Assembly: GCF_900115825.1 (NCBI RefSeq)
Contig: NZ_FOXW01000007.1
Span: 1-64,000 of the forward strand
DNA length: 64,000 nt
Origin: Desemzia incerta
Lineage (GTDB): Bacteria; Bacillota; Bacilli; Lactobacillales; Carnobacteriaceae
Direction: 5' to 3'
Positions 1-8,410 of the stretch are shown piece by piece. The notes under the pieces are model-generated. The model saw only the letters and a program-made list of their open reading frames with translations. It was not told where the DNA came from and did no database searches. Position 1 is the first letter of the stretch; every line of letters begins with the position of its first letter. Made by a program: the position numbers and the translations under genes.

Positions 1-3
1 ATA

Positions 4-122
4 TGTGTGGTGATGATGGCAAGAAGGTCACACCTGTTCCCATGCCGAACACAGAAGTTAAGCTTCTTAGCGCCGAAGGTAGTGAGGGGTTTCCCCTTGT
101 GAGACTAGGACGTTGCCACGCA
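4..122 (+). rRNA. rrf: 5S ribosomal RNA
   Basis: This is a complete 5S rRNA of about 119 nt. It has the invariant core around the CCGAACACAGAAGTTAAG stretch and the GAGACTAGGAC segment near the 3' end, and the two termini pair to form helix I. It must be the last gene of an rRNA operon whose 16S and 23S genes lie left of the window. No tRNA gene follows before the terminator. The exact ends are set by the terminal helix and may be off by one or two bases. Confidence 0.95.
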
Positions 123-128
123 AATCGA

Positions 129-157
129 AAGTACCATCTTCGGATGGTGCTTTTTTT
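129..157 (+). terminator. rRNA operon terminator
   Basis: A 9-10 bp hairpin closed by a TTCG tetraloop is followed directly by seven Ts, seven bases after the 5S gene. This is a canonical intrinsic terminator for the rRNA operon. Confidence 0.92.
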
Positions 158-319
158 GTACATATTTAAGTTACAATAAGATTACTATTGTTGATTTGGC
201 TATCTTAGTTTTAGAAATCCTTGTACAATAAATGTAAGATAAAGATACGGAAACTAAAGACAGAATATTTGATTTTGATATCTGTCACAGCTCCATGAGT
301 ATCAAGAGGAGTGGATTAT

Positions 320-859
320 ATGGAAGAATCAACTAAAGAAATGTATTATTGTGCTCTTAGTCTGAATGACAAAGAATACCTGATTGCTGCTACTACGAAA
401 GGTTTAGCTTTTGTAGGGTCGCAAAATGCTGGTTTAATAGAATTAGTCGTTTGGATCGAAAAAAACCGACCAGGAACGCTATTAAAAGAAGATAGCATGT
501 TTATGGAACCTTACTGTATAGAGTTGGAAGAATACTTTACAGGTAAAAGAAAGAAATTTGATTTATCATTGGATGTAGAAGGATCAAATTTTCAAAAAAT
601 GGTTTGGAGAGAATTGCTGAATATCCCTTATGGAGAAACAAGAACGTATTCTGATATTGCTTGGGCAGTAGAAAATCCAAAAGCTATTCGTGCAGTCAGT
701 TCTGCTATAGGAAAGAATCCTATTGCAATCGTTGTCCCTTGTCATCGTGTGATTGGTAAGAATGGAAAATTGAATGGATATCGTGGTGGTTTGGAAATGA
801 AACAAGAACTATTGGATCTTGAAAAAATCAATACACCACCTTTAAAAGCAACTATGTAA
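320..859 (+). CDS. ogt: Methylated-DNA--protein-cysteine S-methyltransferase
   Basis: This cytoplasmic suicide enzyme repairs O6-alkylguanine by moving the alkyl group to its own cysteine. The active-site motif VVPCHRVIG sits near residue 140, in a C-terminal domain with the expected helix-turn-helix and the GYRGGLEMKQ segment. The length (179 aa) is normal for the Ogt/MGMT family. I chose the ATG at 320 because AAGAGGAG lies 8 nt before it; an in-frame GTG at 311 would overlap that ribosome site. It appears monocistronic, between the rRNA terminator and its own terminator. Confidence 0.92.
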   Translation: MEESTKEMYYCALSLNDKEYLIAATTKGLAFVGSQNAGLIELVVWIEKNRPGTLLKEDSMFMEPYCIELEEYFTGKRKKFDLSLDVEGSNFQKMVWRELLNIPYGETRTYSDIAWAVENPKAIRAVSSAIGKNPIAIVVPCHRVIGKNGKLNGYRGGLEMKQELLDLEKINTPPLKATM

Positions 860-861
860 CA

Positions 862-891
862 AAAACACATCTATTTAGATGTGTTTTTTTT
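862..891 (+). terminator. Terminator of ogt
   Basis: ACACATCTA/TAGATGTGT form a 9-bp stem with a two-base loop, followed by a long T tract three bases after the ogt stop codon. Confidence 0.9.
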
Positions 892-984
892 GTTTTTCTA
901 AAGAGTTCATTCTGATAGTGATACAGTTCGCAGACTGCTATGATATGTAAAAGGAAGCAATTGAAATTAAAGGGGTAATGTAAG

Positions 985-2718
985 GTGAAAACTAAACCAA
1001 ATGGCATTAAAAGTTTTATCCACCTGCTGTTGTCGACTAAAGTTTCAAAAGGAGCATTGATTATTGGGTTGATTGGAAGTATAGTAACGACCTTAGTGGG
1101 TTTAACTATTCCATTGATAGCTGGAAATATAGTAGATGAATTTACGTTGGACACGTTAACTGCAGGGATTATCAGTCTCATTGCAGCAGCATTTCTTTTG
1201 CAAGCACTAATAGATGGCGGATCAGCTTATCTATTAGCAAAGGCGGGGCAACAAATGGTGGCTCGCTTAAGGCATCGGTTATGGGTGAAAATGATTCACT
1301 TGCCTGTTAGTTACTTTGACAGCAACCCTAGTGGGCAATCAGTCAGCAGACTTGTTAATGATACTGGAATCGTGAGAGATCTGATCACGTATTATTTTCC
1401 GCAATTTATCACAGGTATCATATCGATTATTGGAGCAGTAACAATTTTGTTGTTAATGGATTGGCAAATGACGTTGTTGATGTTGGTATCAGTCCCGTTA
1501 GTTTTATTGGTGATTATACCATTAGGAAAAAAGATGGGAAAGATATCTAGAGAGCTGCAAGCAGAAACAGCTGAATTTTCAGGGAATATCCAGCAGACTT
1601 TTAGTGAAATCCGCTTAATGAAATCCTCAACAGCAGAGGCAGTGGAAGAAGCGAAGGGTAAGCATGGTATTGAGCGCTTATTTGGTATTGGGTTGAAAGA
1701 ATCGAGAGTGACTTCAGTCGTGGGGCCTTTGATGTATTTGATTATGATGGCATTAGTTGTCATGATTTTTGCTTATGGTGGGATTCGTGTAGCCGATGGA
1801 ACATTGTCTACAGGATCGTTAGTAGCTTTTTTACTCTATTTATTTCAAATCATTTACCCTATCACTTCATTTGCGACATTCTTTACTCAGCTGAACAAAA
1901 CGATAGGTGCGACGGAAAGAATCATGGATATTCTAGAGTTGCCTGATGAAAACGGACAAATAGGATGGGAAGAAGAGATAGCAGAAAAAGGGTTAACAGT
2001 TAAAGGAGTTACGTTTAGTTATGAGGAAGGCGAACCTATTTTAAAAGACATTTCTTTGACGGCACATCCTGGAGAGATGATTGCTTTTTCCGGACCTAGC
2101 GGGGGTGGGAAAACGACGTTGTTCAGCTTGTTGGAGAGGTACTATGAACCAGACTCTGGAGATATTTTAATTGGAGATCGGTCTATTTATGATTTTTCGT
2201 TGGCATCTTGGAGGAGTCAAATTGGGTATGTTTCTCAAGACAGTGCAATGATGGCAGGCACAATTCGGGAAAATTTGACGTATGGACTAGAAAATGCAAC
2301 TAATATTACGGAGGAGCGTTTATGGGAGGTCGCTGAACTAGCTTATGCAGATCGGTTTATTAAAGGATTTAAAGACGGCTTAGACACTCAAGTTGGAGAG
2401 AGAGGGATTATGTTGTCTGGAGGTCAAAAACAGCGGATAAGCATTGCTCGTGCCTTTTTAAGAGATCCTAAAATCCTTTTAATGGATGAAGCTACTGCAA
2501 GTTTAGACAGTCAATCGGAACAAGTGGTGCAACAAGCATTGATACGCTTGATGAAAGGCAGGACGACACTAGTCATTGCTCATCGATTAGCGACTATAGT
2601 GAATGCAGATAAAATAGTGTTTATCGAGAATGGACAAGTAACAGGAAGCGGCACTCATGAAGAATTAAAAGCAACTCATTTCTTATATAGACAATTTGCC
2701 GAACAACAACTCTCTTAG
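985..2718 (+). CDS. ABC multidrug half-transporter (BmrA/LmrA type)
   Basis: A 577-aa ABC exporter half-molecule, expected to work as a homodimer that pumps amphiphilic compounds out of the cell. The N-terminal ~310 residues form a six-helix membrane domain with the SYFDSNPSG coupling motif. The C-terminal ATPase has Walker A GPSGGGKTT (~370), signature LSGGQKQR (~478), Walker B ILLMDEATASLD with an intact catalytic Glu, and H-loop IAHR, so both composite sites should be catalytic. The start is GTG with AAGGGG upstream. It stands alone with no adjacent partner subunit or regulator. The transported compound cannot be read from sequence. Confidence 0.9.
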   Translation: MKTKPNGIKSFIHLLLSTKVSKGALIIGLIGSIVTTLVGLTIPLIAGNIVDEFTLDTLTAGIISLIAAAFLLQALIDGGSAYLLAKAGQQMVARLRHRLWVKMIHLPVSYFDSNPSGQSVSRLVNDTGIVRDLITYYFPQFITGIISIIGAVTILLLMDWQMTLLMLVSVPLVLLVIIPLGKKMGKISRELQAETAEFSGNIQQTFSEIRLMKSSTAEAVEEAKGKHGIERLFGIGLKESRVTSVVGPLMYLIMMALVVMIFAYGGIRVADGTLSTGSLVAFLLYLFQIIYPITSFATFFTQLNKTIGATERIMDILELPDENGQIGWEEEIAEKGLTVKGVTFSYEEGEPILKDISLTAHPGEMIAFSGPSGGGKTTLFSLLERYYEPDSGDILIGDRSIYDFSLASWRSQIGYVSQDSAMMAGTIRENLTYGLENATNITEERLWEVAELAYADRFIKGFKDGLDTQVGERGIMLSGGQKQRISIARAFLRDPKILLMDEATASLDSQSEQVVQQALIRLMKGRTTLVIAHRLATIVNADKIVFIENGQVTGSGTHEELKATHFLYRQFAEQQLS

Positions 2719-2840
2719 GTATTAAATAGGACTAGTTTCTTAATGATTGACGAATCATTTATTTAGGCTTTTCAGTTAGATTGTTATATCCTTAAATTAT
2801 ACATTAGATTCATAATTGTAGAAAAGAGGGGAACAGAACA

Positions 2841-3656
2841 ATGATGACAAATAGAAGGCAAGCTAGATCAATCGTCAATTATTTAGTTGTATTAGCTTAT
2901 CTGGCTATGATAGGAACAAACGCTTTAGCGAATATTCTTCCAATTAATGGAATCACAACGGGAGAAGTTTCAGACTCCTATCCAAACTTATTTGCTCCGG
3001 CAGGGCTGACATTTTCCATATGGGGAGTTATTTACTTTCTTTTGGCAGGTTATGCTGTTTATCAATTAGTAGTTGTGCAAAGAGGGAAACGTCCGCCGTC
3101 AGCAGATTGGCTGAAAAAAATCGGAATCTTATTCATTCTTTCTTCACTAGCGAATATTAGTTGGATTCTTGCATGGCATTATCGATTTATTGGACTTTCT
3201 ACAATATTGATCGCTAGTTTACTGGTTTGTCTGATTTTGATCAACCAATCTATCACACAAACTCATTTATCAAAATTAGACAAAATTTTTATCCGTTTGC
3301 CGTTTAGTATTTATTTTGGCTGGATCACGGTAGCTACCATTGCCAATGTCACCACTTTATTAGTAGACTGGAATTGGAATGGTTGGGGTCTGTCGGGTGA
3401 AACATGGACGATCATTATATTGATTGTTGGTGTGCTGATAGGAATCACAACGATGTTAACGAATAAAGACATTGTTTACGGCTTGACTCTTTTATGGGCT
3501 TATTTTGGAATAGGATACAAGCATTTATCAGCGAGTGGTTTCGATGGCGACTATCCGCTGATTATAGCGACTGTTGCAGGAACAATGGTAGCTTTAGCAG
3601 CTAGTGGAATTTATTTACTGGTATTGCGCAAGAAAAGAGCTAAACAATATTATTAA
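2841..3656 (+). CDS. TspO/MBR-like tryptophan-rich membrane protein
   Basis: A 271-aa polytopic membrane protein with about seven hydrophobic segments. Segments such as LFAPAGLTFSIWGVIYF and the Trp-rich stretch near residues 170-190 resemble the TspO/MBR (tryptophan-rich sensory protein) superfamily, although the protein is longer than a classical five-helix TspO (~160 aa). TspO proteins bind tetrapyrroles, but no ligand can be assigned here. Start ATG 2841 has GAGGGG 9 nt upstream; a second ATG follows at once. It is monocistronic and ends in a strong terminator. The family call is from resemblance only. Confidence 0.65.
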   Translation: MMTNRRQARSIVNYLVVLAYLAMIGTNALANILPINGITTGEVSDSYPNLFAPAGLTFSIWGVIYFLLAGYAVYQLVVVQRGKRPPSADWLKKIGILFILSSLANISWILAWHYRFIGLSTILIASLLVCLILINQSITQTHLSKLDKIFIRLPFSIYFGWITVATIANVTTLLVDWNWNGWGLSGETWTIIILIVGVLIGITTMLTNKDIVYGLTLLWAYFGIGYKHLSASGFDGDYPLIIATVAGTMVALAASGIYLLVLRKKRAKQYY

Positions 3657-3664
3657 TGAGAACG

Positions 3665-3716
3665 AATAACCTACCGGACGAGAAGAAGGTTTTCTCATTC
3701 GGTAGGTTATTTTATA
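3665..3716 (+). terminator. Terminator after TspO-like gene
   Basis: ATAACCTACCG pairs with CGGTAGGTTAT across a 24-nt loop that itself contains GAGAAGAAGG/TTTTCTC pairing. A short T-rich tail follows. Confidence 0.82.
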
Positions 3717-3823
3717 GGAACAGAGGTAGGCGATTTGCGCTGTTCTCTTCTTTATTCAATTCTTTTTAACTTTAAAGTATGGTAAACTTATTTTATGAAT
3801 CTAAAAAGTAAGGATTATGATGT

Positions 3824-4411
3824 ATGACTAAAAATACTCGTCTGATGTATATTGCATTATTAGCTGCCCAAGGGGTCGTTATTTCATTGATAGAACGATC
3901 TATTCCTTTCCCTTTTGCATTCGCTCCAGGGGCGAAATTGGGGCTGTCAAATATGATCACCATACTGGCTTTATTTACATTATCTTATAAAGACAGTTTT
4001 AAAGTTGTTTGGATGCGCCTTTTAGTAACTACCTTACTAGGAGGAACGGTTTCTACTTTTCTCTACAGTTTTGCAGGCGCTTTTTTAAGTTATTTTGGTA
4101 TGCTGGTTATACGAATGCTGGGACCAAAACGAGTAAGTTTGATTGGAGTCAGTGCTGCAGGCGGGATTTTGCATAATGTAGGGCAATTAATCGTTGCAAG
4201 CTCGATTGCTCAATCTTTTAGCGTTATGTTATATCTTCCAATTCTGTCTTTTTCCGGAATCTTTGCAGGAATAGCAGTTGGGATAGCGGCGAATTATTTG
4301 ATGGAACATGTAGCAACAATCAAAAAGATACAAAATGAAGAAGCGAAAAAGAATAAGCTTACAAGAGAATGGTATGAAGCTTCTCTGGAAAATAAATGGA
4401 ATGAGCGATGA
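3824..4411 (+). CDS. eetB: EetB, Gx-transporter-family membrane protein of the EET locus
   Basis: A 195-aa integral membrane protein of the family often annotated 'heptaprenyl diphosphate synthase component I' or 'Gx transporter'. It carries the family landmark PGAKLGLSNMITI near residue 35, followed by about five membrane helices and a basic C-terminal tail. In Listeria monocytogenes the homologue EetB is encoded in the flavin-based extracellular electron transfer locus; it may form part of the membrane complex linking demethylmenaquinol to extracellular flavoproteins, but its biochemistry is unknown. It is followed by its own terminator and by ndh2, which fits that locus. Start ATG has AAGGA upstream. 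The assignment rests on family motif plus neighbourhood. Confidence 0.85.
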   Translation: MTKNTRLMYIALLAAQGVVISLIERSIPFPFAFAPGAKLGLSNMITILALFTLSYKDSFKVVWMRLLVTTLLGGTVSTFLYSFAGAFLSYFGMLVIRMLGPKRVSLIGVSAAGGILHNVGQLIVASSIAQSFSVMLYLPILSFSGIFAGIAVGIAANYLMEHVATIKKIQNEEAKKNKLTREWYEASLENKWNER

Positions 4412-4417
4412 TTCGCT

Positions 4418-4460
4418 ACTACAAAAACAACGTCAAAGTGTTTTTGTAGTATTTTTTTTG
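4418..4460 (+). terminator. Terminator of eetB
   Basis: ACTACAAAAACA pairs perfectly with TGTTTTTGTAGT (12 bp, 9-nt loop), followed by a T-rich run. Confidence 0.9.
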
Positions 4461-4724
4461 TTAAAAGTCTTATTAAAGTAGACTTTGTTTAGTTTTTCTT
4501 TTATCTACAACTCACATGTGAAATAAAGAACAGTAAAGCGTATACAATTGACAGAAATGAGAACAAATCATGTAACATCAATATTTTTGCTTGATCAGTG
4601 TAGACATAACAAGCTAAATAAATTATAATTAACTCGTAATAATAAATAGTAAGTAAAATTTTTTTGCACTTGTTTGCTCACATAATAACAAATTATAGAA
4701 AAGAAAAGATAAGGGGTTTTTTAG
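4461..4724 (+). promoter_or_regulatory. AT-rich upstream region of ndh2
   Basis: About 260 bases of AT-rich DNA without a gene, presumably the ndh2 promoter region. A TTGACA lies near 4550 and a TTGTTT-17-TTATAG pair lies closer to the gene, but neither is decisive. A small palindrome (TCACATGTGA) at about 4512-4521 could be a regulator site. I see no riboswitch-like structure. Confidence 0.4.
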
Positions 4725-6593
4725 ATGGCAACAAAAAATATTGTTGTAGTTGGAGCTGGATATGCCGGCGTAGCAGCTGCGAAAAAATTGTCGAAACACT
4801 TTAAAAAAGATAAAGATGTTGTGATCACTTTGATCGACAAGCATTCTTATCAAACTTACATGACTGAGTTACATGAAGTTGCTGCCGGGCGTGTAGAACC
4901 AGATGCGATCCAATATGATTTACAACGATTATTTGCTCGTCAAAAAAACGTAGATGTGGTTACAGACGAAGTTCTTCATGTAGACCACGATGCTAAAACA
5001 GTCAAAACGGTTAAAACAGTATTTACGTATGACTATTTGATCTTAGCTATGGGTGGAGAGCCAAATACATTCAACGTTCCTGGAGTAAAAGAAAACGGAT
5101 TTACTTTATGGTCTTGGGAAGATGCAAATACTATTCGTCGTCATATCAAAGACACAGTAGAAGCGGCTTCAAATGAACACGATGTTGAAAAAAGAAAAGC
5201 TATGTTGACGGCTGTAGTCAGTGGAGCAGGTTTCACTGGTGTTGAAATGGTCGGAGAATTGATGGAATGGAAAGAACGTTTAGCTAAAGACAATAAATTA
5301 AATGTAGATGAATTTAGTTTGTACTTAGTAGAAGCTGCTCCAAAAATTCTTGGTGTGGTTACTGAAAAAGAACAAACAAAAGCTGAAAATTACATGTTGA
5401 AAAAAGGCATTCAAATCATCAAAGGAAATGGTGTAGCGAATGTTGAAAAAGATTCTATCGAGTTAACTGACGGGACAGTGATTCCTACACATACATTGAT
5501 TTGGACTGCTGGTGTTAAAGCTACATCAGATGTTGAAGGTTATGGAATCGAAACAGCTAGAGCTGGTCGCTTAGTTGCTAATGAATTTATGGAAGCTAAA
5601 GGAGTAAAAGATGTTTACTTGGCTGGGGACATCGTTTATTACGAAGAACCTGAAAAAGACAATACTCCAGTTCCTCAAATCGTTCAAAGTGCTGAACAAA
5701 CAGGACATACAGCCGCTGCAAATATCATTGCTTCGATTGAAGGCAAAGAAAAAACGAAACACAAAGGGAACTACCAAGGATTCATGGTTTCAATCGGTTC
5801 TCGTTATGGTGTAGCTTATTTGATGGATAAAATTCATTTGAGCGGATTCATCGCAATGTTTGTTAAACATATGGTGAACTTGTTGTACTTCTTGACTATC
5901 GGGTCAGCATTCTATTTTGTTCAATACATCAGACACGAATTCTTCTTTATTAAAGATGAACGTAATATCTTCAGAGGTCATTTATCACGCTTAGGAAACA
6001 TCCTTTGGTCAGTTCCGTTGCGAGTATTCTATGGTAGTATGTGGGCTTGGGAAGGTTTGAAAAAAACTTTTGGTTTGTTCGGTACAACGTCATGGTTTGG
6101 AGACGAAATCGTATTGCCGTTTGAATGGTTGAAAGACCCTACTACAGGAGCTTCTCAGGCAGTTGAAGAAGTTGTTGCTAAGCCGGTATTTGGTTTAAGC
6201 TATGTATACGGTGAAGAACCAATGATGGTATTCAGTAAAGCTCCAGGCTGGTTTAACTGGATCATGGAAATCATGATTCCTAATCAAGATGTTGCATTGT
6301 TCTTCCAAAAATTCATGACGATCGTTGAATTATTGATCGGATTAGCTATTATCGTAGGATTGTTTACGTGGTTGGCTAATGCTGCTACGATTGCTTTAGT
6401 CATTTCATTTGCACTCTCAGGTATGTTCTATTGGGTAAACATTTGGTTCATCCCGGTTGCATTCTCCTTGATGAATGGGTCAGGTAGAGCTTTAGGTTTA
6501 GACTACTACGTTATGCCATGGCTGCAAAAGAAACTAAGCAAGTGGTGGTATGGAGACGTCAAGTCGATTTACGAAACAGGTATTCAAAAGTAA
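4725..6593 (+). CDS. ndh2: Type II NADH dehydrogenase Ndh2 with C-terminal membrane domain (EET)
   Basis: Oxidises NADH and reduces a (demethyl)menaquinone at the cytoplasmic face of the membrane. Residues ~1-400 are a two-dinucleotide-binding flavoprotein: GAGYAGVAAAKKL (FAD) at the N-terminus, SGAGFTGVEMVGEL (NADH) near 165, and YLAGDIVYYEE near 305. Unlike the usual ~400-aa Ndh, this protein is 622 aa, with a C-terminal extension containing several hydrophobic segments and a DoxX-like end. This long form is the one encoded in the Listeria EET locus, where Ndh2 feeds a demethylmenaquinone pool separate from aerobic respiration. Start ATG is preceded by AAGGGG. Transcribed alone, between two terminators. 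Confidence 0.93.
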   Translation: MATKNIVVVGAGYAGVAAAKKLSKHFKKDKDVVITLIDKHSYQTYMTELHEVAAGRVEPDAIQYDLQRLFARQKNVDVVTDEVLHVDHDAKTVKTVKTVFTYDYLILAMGGEPNTFNVPGVKENGFTLWSWEDANTIRRHIKDTVEAASNEHDVEKRKAMLTAVVSGAGFTGVEMVGELMEWKERLAKDNKLNVDEFSLYLVEAAPKILGVVTEKEQTKAENYMLKKGIQIIKGNGVANVEKDSIELTDGTVIPTHTLIWTAGVKATSDVEGYGIETARAGRLVANEFMEAKGVKDVYLAGDIVYYEEPEKDNTPVPQIVQSAEQTGHTAAANIIASIEGKEKTKHKGNYQGFMVSIGSRYGVAYLMDKIHLSGFIAMFVKHMVNLLYFLTIGSAFYFVQYIRHEFFFIKDERNIFRGHLSRLGNILWSVPLRVFYGSMWAWEGLKKTFGLFGTTSWFGDEIVLPFEWLKDPTTGASQAVEEVVAKPVFGLSYVYGEEPMMVFSKAPGWFNWIMEIMIPNQDVALFFQKFMTIVELLIGLAIIVGLFTWLANAATIALVISFALSGMFYWVNIWFIPVAFSLMNGSGRALGLDYYVMPWLQKKLSKWWYGDVKSIYETGIQK

Positions 6594-6609
6594 AATGCGA
6601 CAAAAATGG

Positions 6610-6644
6610 GGATGGGACAGAAAACGTCTCATCCTTTATTTTGT
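6610..6644 (+). terminator. Terminator of ndh2
   Basis: GGATGGGACA pairs with CGTCTCATCC around a short A-rich loop and is followed by a T-rich tail, 16 bases after the stop codon. Confidence 0.88.
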
Positions 6645-6765
6645 TTAATGGATTTACAAATGAGTCAATAAAATATAAGCTTAAGAAAAGTCGCTGAGTT
6701 GTTCTCGTATCGTTGATAAGAGACGACGCTGCTTTGGACTCTATTATATTTTAGGATGTGTAGAT

Positions 6766-7191
6766 ATGGATTTAAAGAAACAATTACGTATGGTGCGCCG
6801 GTGGGATGTCGTTATTGTTCTTACTCTGATGCTGGCCTCTTTTCTGCCGCTTGGGGTCTTTACGTATGCACAAGCACAAGTAAAAGACGCTGAGCTGATA
6901 GCTGTTATCAGTGCAGACGGTGAACAACTGGCGGAATTTACTTTGGCAGAGGACGGGAAAACGGAAGAATATGTTTTCACAGACGAACATGGCCATGAGA
7001 ATACGATCATTCGAGACGGGTTAAAAGTTTATATGTCTGATGCCAATTGCTCAGATCAATTGTGTGTACGAAAAGGAGAAATTGACGCTGCCGGAGAGAC
7101 TATCGTCTGTCTGCCTAACCATTTGCTAGTAGAAATAGAACCTAGTCAGCCTGATGCTGATGTAGAAACCGAGTTAGATATTATCTCTTAA
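6766..7191 (+). CDS. eetA: EetA, NusG-domain-II-like extracellular protein of the EET locus
   Basis: A 141-aa protein with a basic N-terminus and one hydrophobic segment (residues ~15-36), so probably membrane-anchored with its body outside. The remainder resembles the NusG domain II family, with a late CSDQLCVRKGEI stretch and a second cysteine region VCLPNHLLVEI that together give three cysteines outside the membrane. In Listeria the equivalent EetA is encoded with EetB and is implicated in electron transfer to extracellular acceptors. Here it starts a probable two-gene unit with dmkB, 32 nt downstream. The role is inferred from locus context; the molecular function is not established. Confidence 0.85.
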   Translation: MDLKKQLRMVRRWDVVIVLTLMLASFLPLGVFTYAQAQVKDAELIAVISADGEQLAEFTLAEDGKTEEYVFTDEHGHENTIIRDGLKVYMSDANCSDQLCVRKGEIDAAGETIVCLPNHLLVEIEPSQPDADVETELDIIS

Positions 7192-7223
7192 GATAAGGTA
7201 TTCAAAGATAGAGGAGAAAGTGT

Positions 7224-8201
7224 ATGAAGATTCATCCAATGTGGAAAAAATATCCGTCCCTTCAAGCAGAATTAAAGGCTTGTAATGCTTTGATCGAAAA
7301 AAATATAACCATTAAAAACAAAGACGTTAATCAAAAAATCACAGAATTGTTGTCTTCAGGTGGGAAAATGCTGCGCCCAGCGTATACAATAATGTTTTCG
7401 CAGTACAAAAAAGATGCAGACAGCAAAAAAGCACAAGCTATAGCTGCTGCAATAGAAGTATTACATTTGGCAACTTTAGTCCATGATGATGTCATTGATG
7501 AATCACCTTTGCGTCGTGGACAAGAAACGATCAACTCGCGATATGATAATCGCGTTGCTGTCTACACAGGAGATTATTTGTTTACGGTGTGTTTCCGTTT
7601 ATTGTCAGATTATGTTGAAGATGCTGGAGCATTGCAGCTCGATAACAATGGAATGGAAAAGATCCTCATCGGAGAATTGAATCAGATGGACATGACCTTC
7701 AATCCAAAAATGACGATGAGAAATTACATTCATCAGATTCAAGGGAAGACAGCTCAGCTGTTTGCTTTGAGTTGTTATGCGGGGGCCTATGAAGAAGGAT
7801 CAGAAAAGCTGGCGAAAGCAGCTTATCAAATTGGAAATAACATCGGGTTAGCCTTTCAAATCATAGATGACATATTAGATTACACTCAAAAAACCGACGT
7901 TATGGGTAAACCTATCATGAATGATTTTAAAAAAGGAATCTATACGGCACCATTGTTATTTGCTATGCAAGAAAATCGGCGAGCTTTTGAACCGTATATT
8001 GCCAAGAAAGAACAGATCAGCGAAGAAGAACTTGAAGAAGTCTACCACCTGATCCAGCAATATCGCGGGGAAGAAAAAGCCAAAGAATTGGCTGACAAAT
8101 ATACTCAAAAAGCCTTGAAGCAAATTGAACGCCTGCCGGATAATCCGGTGAAGGAACAGTTATTAATCATTACTGAGCAAGCTTTAATGCGAAATAATTA
8201 A
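7224..8201 (+). CDS. dmkB: DmkB, polyprenyl diphosphate synthase
   Basis: A trans-isoprenyl diphosphate synthase that builds the side chain for demethylmenaquinone. Both aspartate-rich motifs are present: HDDVIDE (DDxxD-type, residues ~90-96) followed by the LRRG basic patch, and QIIDDILDY near 214. The length of 325 aa matches HepT/IspB-type catalytic subunits. Ribosome site GAGGAG lies 8 nt before the ATG. It is likely cotranscribed with eetA. Because a membrane prenyltransferase (dmkA) and the special Ndh2 are encoded nearby, it is best read as the EET-dedicated enzyme rather than a general housekeeping synthase. Product chain length cannot be deduced. Confidence 0.9.
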   Translation: MKIHPMWKKYPSLQAELKACNALIEKNITIKNKDVNQKITELLSSGGKMLRPAYTIMFSQYKKDADSKKAQAIAAAIEVLHLATLVHDDVIDESPLRRGQETINSRYDNRVAVYTGDYLFTVCFRLLSDYVEDAGALQLDNNGMEKILIGELNQMDMTFNPKMTMRNYIHQIQGKTAQLFALSCYAGAYEEGSEKLAKAAYQIGNNIGLAFQIIDDILDYTQKTDVMGKPIMNDFKKGIYTAPLLFAMQENRRAFEPYIAKKEQISEEELEEVYHLIQQYRGEEKAKELADKYTQKALKQIERLPDNPVKEQLLIITEQALMRNN

Positions 8202-8205
8202 GAAT

Positions 8206-8231
8206 AAAACCTCCTGTAAAGAGGTTTTTTC
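8206..8231 (+). terminator. Terminator of eetA-dmkB
   Basis: AAAACCTC and GAGGTTTT form a stem around a short loop, followed by a T run, four bases after the dmkB stop codon. Confidence 0.9.
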
Positions 8232-8264
8232 TTTTTATTGTGAAAATGTTCATTAAATAGTCAA

Positions 8265-8290
8265 AAGTTAATGAAAAATTTCATTAACTT
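8265..8290. promoter_or_regulatory. 26-bp palindrome upstream of the pplA promoter (probable operator)
   Basis: A perfect inverted repeat with 12-bp arms (AAGTTAATGAAA / TTTCATTAACTT) separated by AA. It ends 11 bp before the pplA -35 box. There is no T tract and the upstream operon already has a terminator, so a DNA operator is more likely than a terminator. It does not match the Rex, CcpA, PerR or CodY consensus sequences I know. Confidence 0.7.
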
Positions 8291-8301
8291 CCTAAAAGTT
8301 A

Positions 8302-8330
8302 TTGTTTTTATTCTATCTAAGTGCTATTAT
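8302..8330 (+). promoter_or_regulatory. pplA promoter
   Basis: -35 TTGTTT and -10 TATTAT are separated by exactly 17 bp, giving a start near 8337 and a ~70-nt leader before pplA. The palindrome just upstream suggests regulation. Confidence 0.8.
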
Positions 8331-8410
8331 AAAAGCGTAATAAGGAATGCGATTATTTGTGAAAACAAACACAAAAGCTACATAAAACAAAACAAAAAGG
8401 GGTTTTAGCA

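Noticed and set aside
4500-4560. Rex-type redox operator before ndh2
   Set aside because: The small TCACATGTGA palindrome lacks the TTGTGAA..TTCACAA spacing of Rex sites.
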